From Acidobacteriaceae bacterium (GTDB lineage: Bacteria > Acidobacteriota > Terriglobia > Terriglobales > Acidobacteriaceae), in the NCBI GenBank assembly GCA_027323885.1, contig DAHVZT010000054.1:1-64000 (forward strand): a stretch of 64,000 nt of DNA, given 5' to 3'. Of the stretch, positions 51,667-61,467 are shown in pieces; within the stretch, counting starts at the first letter, position 1; every line of letters starts with the position of its first letter. The notes under the pieces were generated by a model that saw nothing but the letters and a program-made list of their open reading frames with translations, was not told the DNA's origin and ran no database searches. The position numbers were made by a program, and so were the translations under genes.

Positions 51667-52683
51667 TTAATGCGGACTATCCGGATTTGGCGTTTCATCT
51701 GTATCGGTGGATTTCGATCCATTCAGGGCCGCGCAGGCCGCAAATTCCTTCTTAGCCATGTCCTCATTCTTCTCTTCGTGATAGACCCTCCCCAGCTGGA
51801 AATGCAGGGCGGACACGCTGGGCGCCAGCAGTACAGCTTTCTCCAACTCCGATTGAGCTTTGCGCAACATGTGCATTTTTTCATAAGCGCGGCCAAGCTG
51901 CTCGCGCGCTTTAGGATTCTGAGGAGCCAATTCCACAGCTTTTTGCAAATAGGGAATCGCCTGCGCATTTTGGCCGTCCCGTGCCAGCAGGATTCCGAGA
52001 TTCAGATATGGCTGAGGATCAGGAAGCGACAGCTCAGTTTCCCATTGGATCGCGGTTACATAAGCATGCTGCGCTCTAGCATCGTCCGCTAAGCCTTCGT
52101 AGGACAAACCTAAATTGCTTTCGGCGCGAACATTCTTCGGATCGAGCTGAAGGCACTTGCGGAAGGCGTCGATCGCTTCCTGAAAACGATTTTCGTTATA
52201 TTTTGTCCGCCCAAGCAGATACCAGCCCAGTGCATCGCCAGGGTTCCATTGCGTGGCCATGGTGAGCCATTTATCGGCGTCGCTGTAATCGTGGAGGTAA
52301 ACGTAGTCAGCCGCCACGACCAGCAAATCGCTGGCGCTTGGTGGGTGGAACCGCGCGCCGGTTGTATATTCCGCAAGCGAACGCGTAGGTTTATGTTCCG
52401 CGTTCAGAATATAACCCAGCAGGAAGTGGCCCTCGGCAGAGTCTGGGCTCTTCGCAAGGTATGCGCGCACTGTTTGCTCGGCCTTGGTAAGCTCCTTCTG
52501 GGCTACCTGCGCGCGGGCATCCTGCAGGCTGTCTTGGCAATTCGCAGGAGTAGGGGGAGCGAGCAGAAGAAAGACCCAGAGAACAGCCAGGCGCGTGGCC
52601 CAACTGATACTTGAATTGGTACGGGCCAACCGGATAAGAGCGCGCTGCGGTTCAGGATGATGGCGCAATTGCGTACTTCGCAT
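51667..52683 (-). CDS. Exported TPR-repeat protein (paired with ASPIC/UnbV gene)
   Basis: The 338-residue protein has an N-terminal signal or anchor (LAVLWVFLLLAPPTPANC; a lipobox-like ANC is possible but not convincing). About seven tetratricopeptide repeats follow, for example ALGWYLLGRTKYNENRFQEAIDAF and ALHFQLGRVYHEEKNEDMAKKEF. It probably acts as a periplasmic protein-protein scaffold. It is the upstream member of a two-gene unit with the FG-GAP protein and follows the TonB receptor gene on the same strand. Confidence 0.8.
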   Translation of the reverse strand: MRSTQLRHHPEPQRALIRLARTNSSISWATRLAVLWVFLLLAPPTPANCQDSLQDARAQVAQKELTKAEQTVRAYLAKSPDSAEGHFLLGYILNAEHKPTRSLAEYTTGARFHPPSASDLLVVAADYVYLHDYSDADKWLTMATQWNPGDALGWYLLGRTKYNENRFQEAIDAFRKCLQLDPKNVRAESNLGLSYEGLADDARAQHAYVTAIQWETELSLPDPQPYLNLGILLARDGQNAQAIPYLQKAVELAPQNPKAREQLGRAYEKMHMLRKAQSELEKAVLLAPSVSALHFQLGRVYHEEKNEDMAKKEFAACAALNGSKSTDTDETPNPDSPH

Positions 52684-52793
52684 AGGCTACAACTGGGGAA
52701 CGGGGTCGGTTCTCGGTCCAGTATATCGCGCACCCGCTGCCTGCCTGGTCCGATCCAGCAGCGACGTTGAACTTCATCCTGGCCGCAAAAGGC

Positions 52794-52824
52794 AATGGCC
52801 GGAGGAGATTTTCCACCGGCCATT
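52794..52824 (-). terminator. Hairpin after the TonB receptor gene
   Basis: AATGGCCGG and CCGGCCATT are perfect 9-bp arms around a 13-nt loop, 17 nt after the receptor stop. Only a short CCTTTT follows on the minus strand, so it is a weak or partial terminator. Confidence 0.5.
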
Positions 52825-52840
52825 GTTCCCGCCGCTAGGT

Positions 52841-55800
52841 TTAGAACTCCAGCCGGAAGGTAGCCTGACCTTGCCGGTTGGAGTTGGCTTGGCCTAGATT
52901 CGTTATCTGACCAAAGGTTGAATCGCTCGCGTTGGTGTCGGGACCGTTCAACTGCACTCGGTTCAATATGTTGAAGTAATCCACTCGCAAGGTAATAAGT
53001 ACCTTGTCGGTCAGGTGAAAATATTTCATCGCGTCGACATTCTCGTTGTAGTAGGCAGGATTTCGAAGCGAAGGATAGTTCCGCACAGCATTGCCCAGTG
53101 CAAACGGGGCCGTCAAAGCGAAGGCGTTGGTAGTGAACTGGACGGGCTGCGTTTTCAGTTTTCCGGTGAAATAGGCGATCGAACGGTTATAGCTGAAGGT
53201 TTTTCTCTTAACGCCCGGAACAACGTTGGGGCGATCGAACCCGTTTCCAAGTGGATTGTAGTTGTCATAGGCTCCAAACGGTGTACCGCCGTCGTAGTTG
53301 GCAATGACACCTACCTGCCATCCTCCGGCGATCTGACCCAAAATGCCCTTGGAGTTTAGATACTTCTGTCCCGGTCCGATCGGCAGTTCATAGGTCCCAA
53401 CCAGGTTGACCAGATATTTCTGGTCCAGGCCGGAAACGGTGAACTCCGCTTTCTGGTTGTATTTGTTTTCCGGCAGACTTGCGAACGAGGAAAACCCGCT
53501 GTCCACGTTTGACATATTACGCGACAAAGTCAGATCGGCCAGGTAGCTGATGCCATTGGTAAACCGTTTTTCCGCCTGTACCTGCAGCGCGTTATAGGAC
53601 GTGCTGCCAGCCAGGTCGAAGTTGTTCATGACCGTTGAATACTGGGGATAGGTGGACAACGCCTGGAGCACAGTAGCGGAGGAACCGAACTGACTCAAGA
53701 ACTCGGGATATGGGTTCTTGATACCTGCAGCCACCGCACCTGGAGAGTTCACCAGAGCCCCGAGAAGTGGACCGTATCTCAACACGGACGGATTGGGCTG
53801 GTTCGGAGGGTTCAACTGGGACGGCAGGTGGACATCATGATTGCCGACGTACGCAATGGTGATGAACATGTTCCAGGGAAGCTGCCGCTGTACGCTCGCA
53901 TTCCACGATTCGTTATAAGGGGCCATCCCATCTTTCTTGGGATTGAAGGAATGGATGACGTTTCCGTTTCCGATTGAAGGACTAAAGGGCACCGGCGGCG
54001 GATCGGGCATGGGATGGGTATCCCAATCCCCATAACCGGGAACGTTGGTCGCGGTGGAGTTGCGGTGGAATTCTCCGTTCAGCAGGTTGCCGTAGTTGAC
54101 CGCGACTTTGCTCGTTCCATACTCATAAGCGCCGCCGTCCAGGAAGTCGAGATAGAATCCGCCCTGCACGACCGTCTTGTTATTCACCATGTAGGAGAAG
54201 CCGAGTCTGGGTCCGATATGGGCCCAGTGGATATCGGCACGCGTGAGCCCGGCACAGCCAACGCAATGCCCGAACTTCGTGGCGCCGCCCGGCAGATTGC
54301 CCGCTCCAGGGTCTGGGGCGGTGGGATCGAGATAAACGATCTGGTTGTGGTTCTCGGTGAAGGGAACCATGATGTCCCAGCGCAGTCCGACGTTCGCGGT
54401 GAGCCGGTTGTTGACTTTGATGTCGTCCTGAATGTAAGGCGACAAGTCCGCATTGCGGAGCTTCAACTCATTTGCGAAGACGCGAACTCCGGAGTCCACC
54501 TGTCCCAGAAGGAAGCTGGCGAAGGAACTTCCGTAAGTGCCGAAGTTCGGATCGGTTGTATCCGGGGTCGAGGTTGTGCGCTGGGTAAAGTTGAAAGTAC
54601 CACCGCACTGTTGACACTCATTATCGTCTTGATAGGTGCGACGGAACTCGCCACCAATGTTGAATGTGTTGCGTCCCTTGGTCCATAGCCAGTTGTTCAC
54701 GATCGCAATGCCGAGTTTACGGTTGATGGACTGGATCCAGCCGCCTGCAGTTCCCCAGTTGGTATCTGCATTCTGTCCGTCGAAGGTTACGTTCGGGAAA
54801 ATGACGCTATTGATCACTCCGGGGAAGTTGACGCCCTTGCGCGCATCGAACTGATTGTTGATTTCCCCAATCCAGTCTGCGCCAGCCGTCATCACGAGGT
54901 TCTGCCGCACCGTTTTAACGTAATTGAGCAGGAATCCGGAACCGATATAGGGCAGCGTCTTCTCGCTCTGCAACTCATTGCTCGGCGCGACGATAGGTGC
55001 GTAGTCGAACCCTGACGTTGTGCGGGTATCGCGCCACTGGCTCCAATGGATGCTCTGAGAGCTGCTGAGGTTATGGTCCAGCGTGTAGCCCCAGAGAAGT
55101 TGATTGATCGGCAGGGAAGTGACGGCTGGAGATTTGTTGCTTTGCAGCCCGTGGACCACCCCTGCGCGGTCCGGATTGGGAATCAGCGGCAGGATGGACC
55201 TGGCCAGCGTGCTGAAGCGATTGAACGGAATGATATTGCCGGGGAAGGGCTTGCCGGTTAAGGGATCGAAGATTGGGATTTGCTTGCCGGTGGAATCCAC
55301 GAAGCTGCTGAAATCTCCCCCCTTCATCGCAGGTGTCGGCACAGTTCCGATCGCGGTCTGCGCGATGTTCTGCTTGAATTTGTCTAAGCTGAACAGGAAG
55401 AAGGTCTTGTCCTTTCCGTTATAGAGCTTTGGGAAGACAACTGGTCCGCTCACCGTAAAGCCATAGTCGTTTTGCTGGTCCACCGGCGGAATCGGTCTGC
55501 CTTTTGAGTCGAAGTTGGTGGGGAAAAATCCGCTGGAATCAAACAATTGATTGCGCAGGATTTCGAAGCCGTCGGCATGGAGATGGTTCGTTCCGGAAGC
55601 CATGTTGTAAGTGACGGCGCCCTGGGCCAGGCCGAACTGCGCGGAGAAGGTTGACCGGTCCACGCGGAATTCATTCACCATTTCATACGGAGGATTGAAG
55701 TTGGTCTGGTACCCCTGCGTCTCAGGTTGCGGGACGGGAATACCGTTGAACTGAATTTCACTCTCAAAATTCACGCCGCCATTTATGTTTTTAGCAAAGG

Positions 55801-56353
55801 TATTTCCTTGAACGCCCGGCGCGAGAAAGACAAACGAGTCAATCTGGCGGGCCATGCCATTGATTTCGATTGGGGCGGTCTTGACCAGTTCCGGCTCGAG
55901 AGTTGTCCCAATTTCCGGCTGCTCGGTGTTCAGGGAAACCGCGCTTGCCGCGACCTGAACTGTTTGACTGGTGGTGCCGGGAGCCAATTGGAAGTTGACA
56001 GTGGATTGCTTCGCGATTTCCACCGTCACGCCGGTTTGGACGCCTTTTTTAAAGCCGCTCGCTTCTACGCTGACATCGTAATGGCCCGGATTAAGCGCGG
56101 TGATGGTGTAGGTGCCGACCGAGGACGTGACTGCATGAGAGGAGACGTGGGTGGACAGGTCTGTGGCTGTCACATTGGCGCCTGCGACACTGGCTCCCGC
56201 ACTGTCCGTTACGGTGCCGTTTACGCCGCCTACGGCCTGGGCGCCGAGCCTGAGGGTGGGCAGTGAGAGGAACACGCACAGAATCAGAAACGGTGTGTAG
56301 CGTCCGACTCTGCTCATCCAAGCATTGTTCGATTTACCCAAGATTCCGATCAT
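52841..56353 (-). CDS. TonB-dependent receptor, Oar-like with carboxypeptidase-regulatory-like domain
   Basis: The 1,170-residue outer-membrane protein is preceded by GGAGG six nt before ATG 56353, which is preferred to ATG 56374. A signal peptide is followed by an N-terminal CarboxypepD_reg-like Ig domain (GGVNGTVTDSAGASVAGANVT). Next come a plug domain (FNGIPVPQPETQGYQ) and a long beta-barrel ending in a terminal aromatic strand (RQGQATFRLEF). These receptors import large or complex ligands in Acidobacteriota and Bacteroidota. A LacI-type operator upstream ties it to the mannosidase genes, so mannan fragments or glycopeptides are an inferred ligand. Confidence 0.9.
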   Translation of the reverse strand: MIGILGKSNNAWMSRVGRYTPFLILCVFLSLPTLRLGAQAVGGVNGTVTDSAGASVAGANVTATDLSTHVSSHAVTSSVGTYTITALNPGHYDVSVEASGFKKGVQTGVTVEIAKQSTVNFQLAPGTTSQTVQVAASAVSLNTEQPEIGTTLEPELVKTAPIEINGMARQIDSFVFLAPGVQGNTFAKNINGGVNFESEIQFNGIPVPQPETQGYQTNFNPPYEMVNEFRVDRSTFSAQFGLAQGAVTYNMASGTNHLHADGFEILRNQLFDSSGFFPTNFDSKGRPIPPVDQQNDYGFTVSGPVVFPKLYNGKDKTFFLFSLDKFKQNIAQTAIGTVPTPAMKGGDFSSFVDSTGKQIPIFDPLTGKPFPGNIIPFNRFSTLARSILPLIPNPDRAGVVHGLQSNKSPAVTSLPINQLLWGYTLDHNLSSSQSIHWSQWRDTRTTSGFDYAPIVAPSNELQSEKTLPYIGSGFLLNYVKTVRQNLVMTAGADWIGEINNQFDARKGVNFPGVINSVIFPNVTFDGQNADTNWGTAGGWIQSINRKLGIAIVNNWLWTKGRNTFNIGGEFRRTYQDDNECQQCGGTFNFTQRTTSTPDTTDPNFGTYGSSFASFLLGQVDSGVRVFANELKLRNADLSPYIQDDIKVNNRLTANVGLRWDIMVPFTENHNQIVYLDPTAPDPGAGNLPGGATKFGHCVGCAGLTRADIHWAHIGPRLGFSYMVNNKTVVQGGFYLDFLDGGAYEYGTSKVAVNYGNLLNGEFHRNSTATNVPGYGDWDTHPMPDPPPVPFSPSIGNGNVIHSFNPKKDGMAPYNESWNASVQRQLPWNMFITIAYVGNHDVHLPSQLNPPNQPNPSVLRYGPLLGALVNSPGAVAAGIKNPYPEFLSQFGSSATVLQALSTYPQYSTVMNNFDLAGSTSYNALQVQAEKRFTNGISYLADLTLSRNMSNVDSGFSSFASLPENKYNQKAEFTVSGLDQKYLVNLVGTYELPIGPGQKYLNSKGILGQIAGGWQVGVIANYDGGTPFGAYDNYNPLGNGFDRPNVVPGVKRKTFSYNRSIAYFTGKLKTQPVQFTTNAFALTAPFALGNAVRNYPSLRNPAYYNENVDAMKYFHLTDKVLITLRVDYFNILNRVQLNGPDTNASDSTFGQITNLGQANSNRQGQATFRLEF

Positions 56354-56420
56354 TTTTCGCCTCCGAAAGTCCAAATGAGTGTAGCGTCGCTAGAATCGAG
56401 TTTTTATGAACCCGTGATGT

Positions 56421-56436
56421 ATGGAAACGTTCCCAC
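56421..56436. promoter_or_regulatory. LacI-type operator between the TonB receptor and TPR genes
   Basis: ATGGAAACGTTCCCAC matches the operator at 46202 in 14 of 16 positions. It lies 68 bp upstream of the receptor start, downstream of the receptor promoter candidate, and could affect both divergent genes. The rest of this 382-bp gap (56354-56735) shows no ORF I can support. Confidence 0.65.
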
Positions 56437-56479
56437 GTTGGGAGCGAACACAGCCCCGAAACGCTCTAGGAGAGGAAAG

Positions 56480-56506
56480 GTATTAAACATCCATATCCGT
56501 TGTCAA
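56480..56506 (-). promoter_or_regulatory. Putative promoter of the TonB receptor gene
   Basis: On the minus strand TTGACA (56501-56506), a 15-bp spacer and TAATAC (56480-56485). The bases TTGACAACG also occur at the mannosidase promoter. The spacing is short and the -10 assignment is uncertain. Confidence 0.45.
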
Positions 56507-56720
56507 GGTATTTTTAAAAGTCTCCGCGCAAAGACATTCGCGCTCTCTGGGCCGCATGAACGATCGTCCGGTGCACGAGTTCCGGGAAGCCGAATGCTCC
56601 GGTTGCATCTCGCAGGAGAAGTTCGCGCATTCTGAACGGAAACGGCTGGATTTTCATGGCGGCCGTGCGCTTGAAAATGTCGAGACGGCATCCGGATTCA
56701 ACGGCACCCGAGCGTCGCAC

Positions 56721-56726
56721 TATAAT
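56721..56726 (+). promoter_or_regulatory. Consensus -10 element before the TPR gene
   Basis: TATAAT ends 9 nt before ATG 56736, which would give a 5' UTR of only about 3 nt. No convincing -35 element is visible. Confidence 0.4.
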
Positions 56727-56735
56727 CAGGCCGAT

Positions 56736-57926
56736 ATGGAGATCAGAAGAGCGCAATCCTTAAAAGGCCGCATGGCCGTCATTCTGTGCGTCCTTGTAGG
56801 GATCGCCCGCTTGTCCACCCTGTATGGTGCCGGCCAAACCTCGGCCGTCAGTCCGGCGGTCCAGCAACTCTATGCAGAGGCGCAATCTGCTCAGGCAAAC
56901 GGCGATCGTGCAACCGCAATCTTGAAATACAAGGCGATGTTGAAGTTGGCGCCTCGATTGGCCGCGGCATATAACAATCTGGGAATGCTGTATTACCAGC
57001 AGCAGGAGTTTCCAGAAGCTGCAGCCGTTCTCGAGAAAGGCTTGAAAATCAATCCGCACATGACTTCCGCGGAGGCTTTGCTGGGCTCCGCATATTTCGA
57101 GATGGGCGAATATGAAAAGGCGAAGTTACCGCTGGAATCAGCAGTCAAGGGCAATATCAAAGACGATTTTGCGCGCATGCTTCTTGCCCGCGACCTGGTG
57201 AACATTCATGACTACGAGGGCGCAGTGACGCAATTGCGTACACTGATTGCTCACAACCCCAAAAACCAACAGGCCTGGTATTTGCTGGGCAACGCATACC
57301 TTCAGCTTTCCGAGCAATCTTTGGCCAAGGTGAGCGAGATCGACCCAAATTCTTTTCTGTCTCAGGAAATTGCGGGAGAGATCATGCAGAGCATGGGGAA
57401 CACAGATGGAGCGCTGGGTGCGTTCAGCAAAGCTGTCAAGGCCGCACCCACGGAACCAGGAACTCATGAACACCTGGCCAACGAATTCTGGACGCTGGGG
57501 AAGTGGACTTCCGCACGCAAGGAGTTTCAGGCGGAACTCGTCAACGATCCAAATAACTGCGAGGCGCGCTGGAAGATGGCAAACAGCCTGCTCGCCCTGC
57601 ATGGCTCGCCGGAAGAGGCGATCGCAGAATTGGATGGCGCGATCCATCGCTGTCCGACTTTGATGCAGGCCCGTGTAGACCGGGCCCGCGCGCTCCTTCT
57701 TGAAGGCAAACCCGCTGAGGCCGTGCCCGATCTGATGACGGCCGAGAAAGCCAGTCCGGAGGAACCCTCCATCCATTTCCTGCTTGCAAATGCCTATCGT
57801 GCGCAGGGCCGAACTGCGGACGCGCACAACGAGATGCAGATCTATGGCAAGCTCAAGGATGATGCGATGGCTCAGGAATCCAAACGTGCGATGGAAGACG
57901 AGAAGATCAAGAACGAAGCCCATTAG
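56736..57926 (+). CDS. Exported TPR-repeat protein
   Basis: The 396-residue product has a basic N-region and a hydrophobic segment (MAVILCVLVGIARL), then about eight TPRs (for example AAAYNNLGMLYYQQQEFPEAAAVLEKGL and AWYLLGNAYLQLSEQSL). It ends in a charged helix. It is unrelated in detail to the TPR gene at 51667. ATG 56772, with AAAAGG upstream, is an alternative start that also gives a signal peptide. It is divergent from the TonB receptor and is followed by the second mannosidase gene, so it may serve the same locus. Confidence 0.78.
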   Translation: MEIRRAQSLKGRMAVILCVLVGIARLSTLYGAGQTSAVSPAVQQLYAEAQSAQANGDRATAILKYKAMLKLAPRLAAAYNNLGMLYYQQQEFPEAAAVLEKGLKINPHMTSAEALLGSAYFEMGEYEKAKLPLESAVKGNIKDDFARMLLARDLVNIHDYEGAVTQLRTLIAHNPKNQQAWYLLGNAYLQLSEQSLAKVSEIDPNSFLSQEIAGEIMQSMGNTDGALGAFSKAVKAAPTEPGTHEHLANEFWTLGKWTSARKEFQAELVNDPNNCEARWKMANSLLALHGSPEEAIAELDGAIHRCPTLMQARVDRARALLLEGKPAEAVPDLMTAEKASPEEPSIHFLLANAYRAQGRTADAHNEMQIYGKLKDDAMAQESKRAMEDEKIKNEAH

Positions 57927-57988
57927 CGGAAACCTTCATTTGTTCCCCACCATTTAGTCGCTGAATAAGGGCCTCTCGGCACTTCGCG

Positions 57989-58004
57989 ATGGTAAGGTTC
58001 CCAT
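57989..58004 (+). promoter_or_regulatory. LacI-type operator before the second alpha-mannosidase
   Basis: ATGGTAAGGTTCCCAT keeps the outer half sites of the 46202 operator, with three differences. It overlaps the expected -35 position of the promoter whose -10 is TATAAT at 58022-58027, so repression by promoter occlusion is likely. Confidence 0.55.
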
Positions 58005-58021
58005 TCGCGTTTTTCGTGCTA

Positions 58022-58027
58022 TATAAT
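58022..58027 (+). promoter_or_regulatory. Consensus -10 element of the second alpha-mannosidase gene
   Basis: TATAAT predicts transcription start near 58034. The -35 region is occupied by the operator-like palindrome at 57989-58004. Confidence 0.55.
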
Positions 58028-58115
58028 TCGCCCGATGCAGTCAAAGCACGCCTCTCCGTCCCGCATTGCGGAGATGCCATCCCTGTGGATGCAGAAAGCT
58101 TATAGGAGCCCTGCC

Positions 58116-61100
58116 GTGTTCATCCGAGTCCTGCGCACCAGATCGCTACGCCGTAGTCTCCAAGCTGTCGCCCTCCTGCTGCCGGTTCTGCTCTCCGTCA
58201 CGATACTTTCCGCGCAGCAGTTTGGCAGATTCGCGCCGCAGCAAACGGCGGCTGCTTTGAAATCGCTCTCCAGCAATTCGCAAACTGTCATCGAGAGACT
58301 CTCGAAGTTCAGCTCTCTTCCTTTGAATACCTGGCGCTATCACACAGGAGACGTGCAGAACGGGCAGTCCGAGTCTCTGGACGATTCTTCCTGGAAACAG
58401 ATCCAGACGCCATATCGAACGGATACTACTGATGTGGTGTGGCTGAGAAAGCGCATAGAAGTTCCGAAAACGCTGGAGGGCTACGACCTCACAGGCGCTC
58501 GTATTTCTATTCAATCCTGGGGACGCAGCGGAGTCATCGTTTACTTCAACGGTCGACGCGTCGCCCAGGGGGAACACATGGAGCCGATCGTTTTATTCGA
58601 CTCCGCAAAGCCTGGTCAGACCGTGCTGGTGGCCGTCAGAATCGACAAAAGTGAGCGGCCGAAGACAATACCGCCCGGCCGCATGCACATTGAGTTTGCT
58701 CCGAACCGGCCCAATCCGGGAGATATGTACACCGAGTTCGTTTCTGCGGCACTCCTTATTCCGAGCGTTTCCAGCAATGTGTCCGCGGACAAAGCAACGC
58801 TGGAAAAAGCGATCGGCGACGTCAATTTGCAGGCCCTGGATGGGAGCCATCAGCAGCAATTTGACGATTCCCTCCGCAAGGCGCAAGCCGATCTGGAACC
58901 ACTTAAACCTACATTGCACCAGGCGACCTTCCACCTGACCGGGAATTCGCATATTGACGCAGCCTGGCTATGGCCCTGGACGGAAACGGTCGACGTAGTA
59001 AGACGCACCTTTGGAACTGCGCTCCAATTGATGAACGAATACCCGACCTACACCTACACCCAATCTGCCGCGCAGTACAACCAGTGGATGGCTGATAAAT
59101 ATCCCGACATGAATGCGGAAATCAAGAAGCGCATTCAGGAAGGCCGGTGGGAAGTAGTCGGTGGCATGTGGGTTGAACCAGACCTGAACCTGCCAGACGG
59201 TGAGTCGCAGGTGAGGGAACTGCTGATCGGAAAGCAGACCTTCAAGCGGCTGTATGGCGTGGATGTTCGCATCGGATGGAACCCGGACTCCTTCGGGTAC
59301 AACTGGCAGCTACCTCAAATTTATAAAAGATCCGGCATCGACTATTTCGTCACCCAGAAGATGTCGTGGAATGACACAAACCAACTTCCGTTGAAGCTGT
59401 TTTGGTGGGAGTCTCCCGATGGAAGCAAGGTGCTGACATATTTTCCCAACGGATATGGAAATAGCACATTGAATCCTGTGCGGCTCTCGAATGATCTGGT
59501 CAAAGCAAGAACACTCGCGCCTGGCATGTTGCAGATGATGGACCTGTATGGGGTAGGCGATCATGGAGGCGGCCCGACACGTACCGTGCTCGATGAGGGC
59601 TTGCACTGGATGCAGCCCGACAATGTCGTACCTCAAATGAAATTTGGAATTGCCCAGACGTTTTTCAGTGACATTGAGAAGAAAATTGCTCCGGAATCCC
59701 CGACCTGGAACTATGCTTCCACCGCAAAAGGAAACTCCGCACTTCCCGCGCCGCCCGCGGGCAGAGTCACCATTCCCACCTGGAAAGACGAGTTGTATCT
59801 GGAGTACCACCGCGGAGTCTACACGACACAATCGCACCACAAGCGGAACATGCGCCAGAGTGAGGAATGGGTCCTGAACGCCGAGAAATTGTCCTCGCTT
59901 GCATGGCTGGACGGGCTCTCCTACCCGGCGGCCCAGTTAACGGACGCATGGAAGCAAGTGGTGTTCAATCAGTTCCATGATCTCGCCGCAGGATCAGGGA
60001 TCGGCATCATCTACCAGGATGCGCAGCGCGACTATAATCAGGTGCGCTGGGCCACGAATGAGGCATCTGCCAAGGCGCTGCAGACCCTCCAGTCTCGAAT
60101 CGACACTCGCGCTGCCGGTTCTGTTCCCGTCATCGTGTTCAACCCGCTAGGATGGAAACGCTCCGGAACTCTCAACGTCAGCGTTGAAATGCCGAGTGCC
60201 GCTCCAGCCGGGGTGTCCGTGCTGGACGCGCACAATCGCGTGGTGCCTTCGGAAGTGGTTTCAACCGACAAGCAGACGAACACATTCCACCTGTTGGTTC
60301 AGGCATCGGATGTGCCATCGCTTGGCTATCAGGTATTGCACGTCATCCCCGGCAAAAAACCGTTTGCAACTGACCTCAAGGCCAACGGAATGACGCTTGA
60401 AAATGCCAAGCTCAAGGTGACCGTAGATCCTCATACCGGGTGTATTACAAGTCTCTACAACAAAGCCGCGAACTTCGAAGCCCTGGCTCCCCATAGCTGT
60501 GGAAACCAATTGATTGCATTTGAGGACAAGCCGAAGGCTTTTGACGCCTGGAACCTGAACCCAGAGTATGAAAAGACATTTACAAATCTCGATATGGCTG
60601 ATTCCGTAAAGCTAGTGGAGAATGGGCCACTGCGCGCTGTCATAAGGGTCAGCAGAACATGGCAAAGTTCGCACTTCGTGCAGGACATTACGCTCTACCG
60701 TGGGGCCGACGAAGTGGATGTCACGAACGATATCGACTGGCACGAGACGCATGTTCTTCTCAAGGCATCTTTTCCGCTGGCCGCCTCCAGCGGTATGGCG
60801 ACTTATGAGATTCCCTACGGAACCATTCAGCGGCCTACCACGCGCAACAATAGCTGGGAAAAAGCCAAATTTGAAGTACCGGCGCTGCGTTGGGCGGACC
60901 TCGGCGACGAGCAGCATGGATTCAGTTTGATCAATGAGTCAAAGTATGGATACAACACCGTTGGAAACGTGATGCGTCTATCGTTGCTTCGTGCCACGGT
61001 TTCACCTGATCCGAATGCGGACCGCGGGCACCATCACTTCAGCTATGCTCTTTACCCCCATGGTGGAAATTGGAAAACGGCGCTCACTGTGCGGCACGGA

Positions 61101-61445
61101 TATGAGTACAACTACAAACTTATGGCTCAACAGGTGGAAGCGCATTCAGGATCGATGCCGTTGGAGTATTCCTTTGCCGGTCTGCAGCCAACCAACGTCG
61201 TTCTAACGGCCATGAAAAAAGCGGAAAATTCCAACAGTCTTATTCTTCGTTTTTACGAATGGGCAGGCAATACCGGAAGCGTGACGGTGCATCTGCCAAA
61301 AGGAGCGATATCGGCTCAACAGACGAACTTGATGGAGCAGCCACAAGGACCTGCGTTGCAAGTGACCAACGGTGATTCCGTAGAGGTGCCAGTCCACCCC
61401 TATGAAATTGTGACCGTTCGCGCAGATTACCCGCAATCCCACTGA
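58116..61445 (+). CDS. Secreted alpha-mannosidase, GH38 family (paralogue 2)
   Basis: The 1,109-residue product is paralogous to the GH38 enzyme at 46390 over its full length. It shares the zinc site GNSHIDAAWLWPWTE, the nucleophile region GWNPDSFGYNWQLPQ and the later NQFHDLAAGSGIG. The frame opens at ATG 58035, but AGGAG lies seven nt before GTG 58116, which starts a compact signal peptide (LQAVALLLPVLLSVTILSAQ); 58116 is preferred. Two copies in one locus may differ in linkage specificity. It is controlled by its own promoter and operator. Confidence 0.9.
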   Translation: MFIRVLRTRSLRRSLQAVALLLPVLLSVTILSAQQFGRFAPQQTAAALKSLSSNSQTVIERLSKFSSLPLNTWRYHTGDVQNGQSESLDDSSWKQIQTPYRTDTTDVVWLRKRIEVPKTLEGYDLTGARISIQSWGRSGVIVYFNGRRVAQGEHMEPIVLFDSAKPGQTVLVAVRIDKSERPKTIPPGRMHIEFAPNRPNPGDMYTEFVSAALLIPSVSSNVSADKATLEKAIGDVNLQALDGSHQQQFDDSLRKAQADLEPLKPTLHQATFHLTGNSHIDAAWLWPWTETVDVVRRTFGTALQLMNEYPTYTYTQSAAQYNQWMADKYPDMNAEIKKRIQEGRWEVVGGMWVEPDLNLPDGESQVRELLIGKQTFKRLYGVDVRIGWNPDSFGYNWQLPQIYKRSGIDYFVTQKMSWNDTNQLPLKLFWWESPDGSKVLTYFPNGYGNSTLNPVRLSNDLVKARTLAPGMLQMMDLYGVGDHGGGPTRTVLDEGLHWMQPDNVVPQMKFGIAQTFFSDIEKKIAPESPTWNYASTAKGNSALPAPPAGRVTIPTWKDELYLEYHRGVYTTQSHHKRNMRQSEEWVLNAEKLSSLAWLDGLSYPAAQLTDAWKQVVFNQFHDLAAGSGIGIIYQDAQRDYNQVRWATNEASAKALQTLQSRIDTRAAGSVPVIVFNPLGWKRSGTLNVSVEMPSAAPAGVSVLDAHNRVVPSEVVSTDKQTNTFHLLVQASDVPSLGYQVLHVIPGKKPFATDLKANGMTLENAKLKVTVDPHTGCITSLYNKAANFEALAPHSCGNQLIAFEDKPKAFDAWNLNPEYEKTFTNLDMADSVKLVENGPLRAVIRVSRTWQSSHFVQDITLYRGADEVDVTNDIDWHETHVLLKASFPLAASSGMATYEIPYGTIQRPTTRNNSWEKAKFEVPALRWADLGDEQHGFSLINESKYGYNTVGNVMRLSLLRATVSPDPNADRGHHHFSYALYPHGGNWKTALTVRHGYEYNYKLMAQQVEAHSGSMPLEYSFAGLQPTNVVLTAMKKAENSNSLILRFYEWAGNTGSVTVHLPKGAISAQQTNLMEQPQGPALQVTNGDSVEVPVHPYEIVTVRADYPQSH

Positions 61446-61467
61446 GGTGTTTCGTCTGTTCGAGCAC

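Noticed and set aside
58022-58037. Leaderless start of the second mannosidase at ATG 58035
   Set aside because: TATAAT spacing would allow it, but the resulting N-terminus has a poor 27-residue extension, while GTG 58116 has a strong AGGAG and starts a compact signal peptide.
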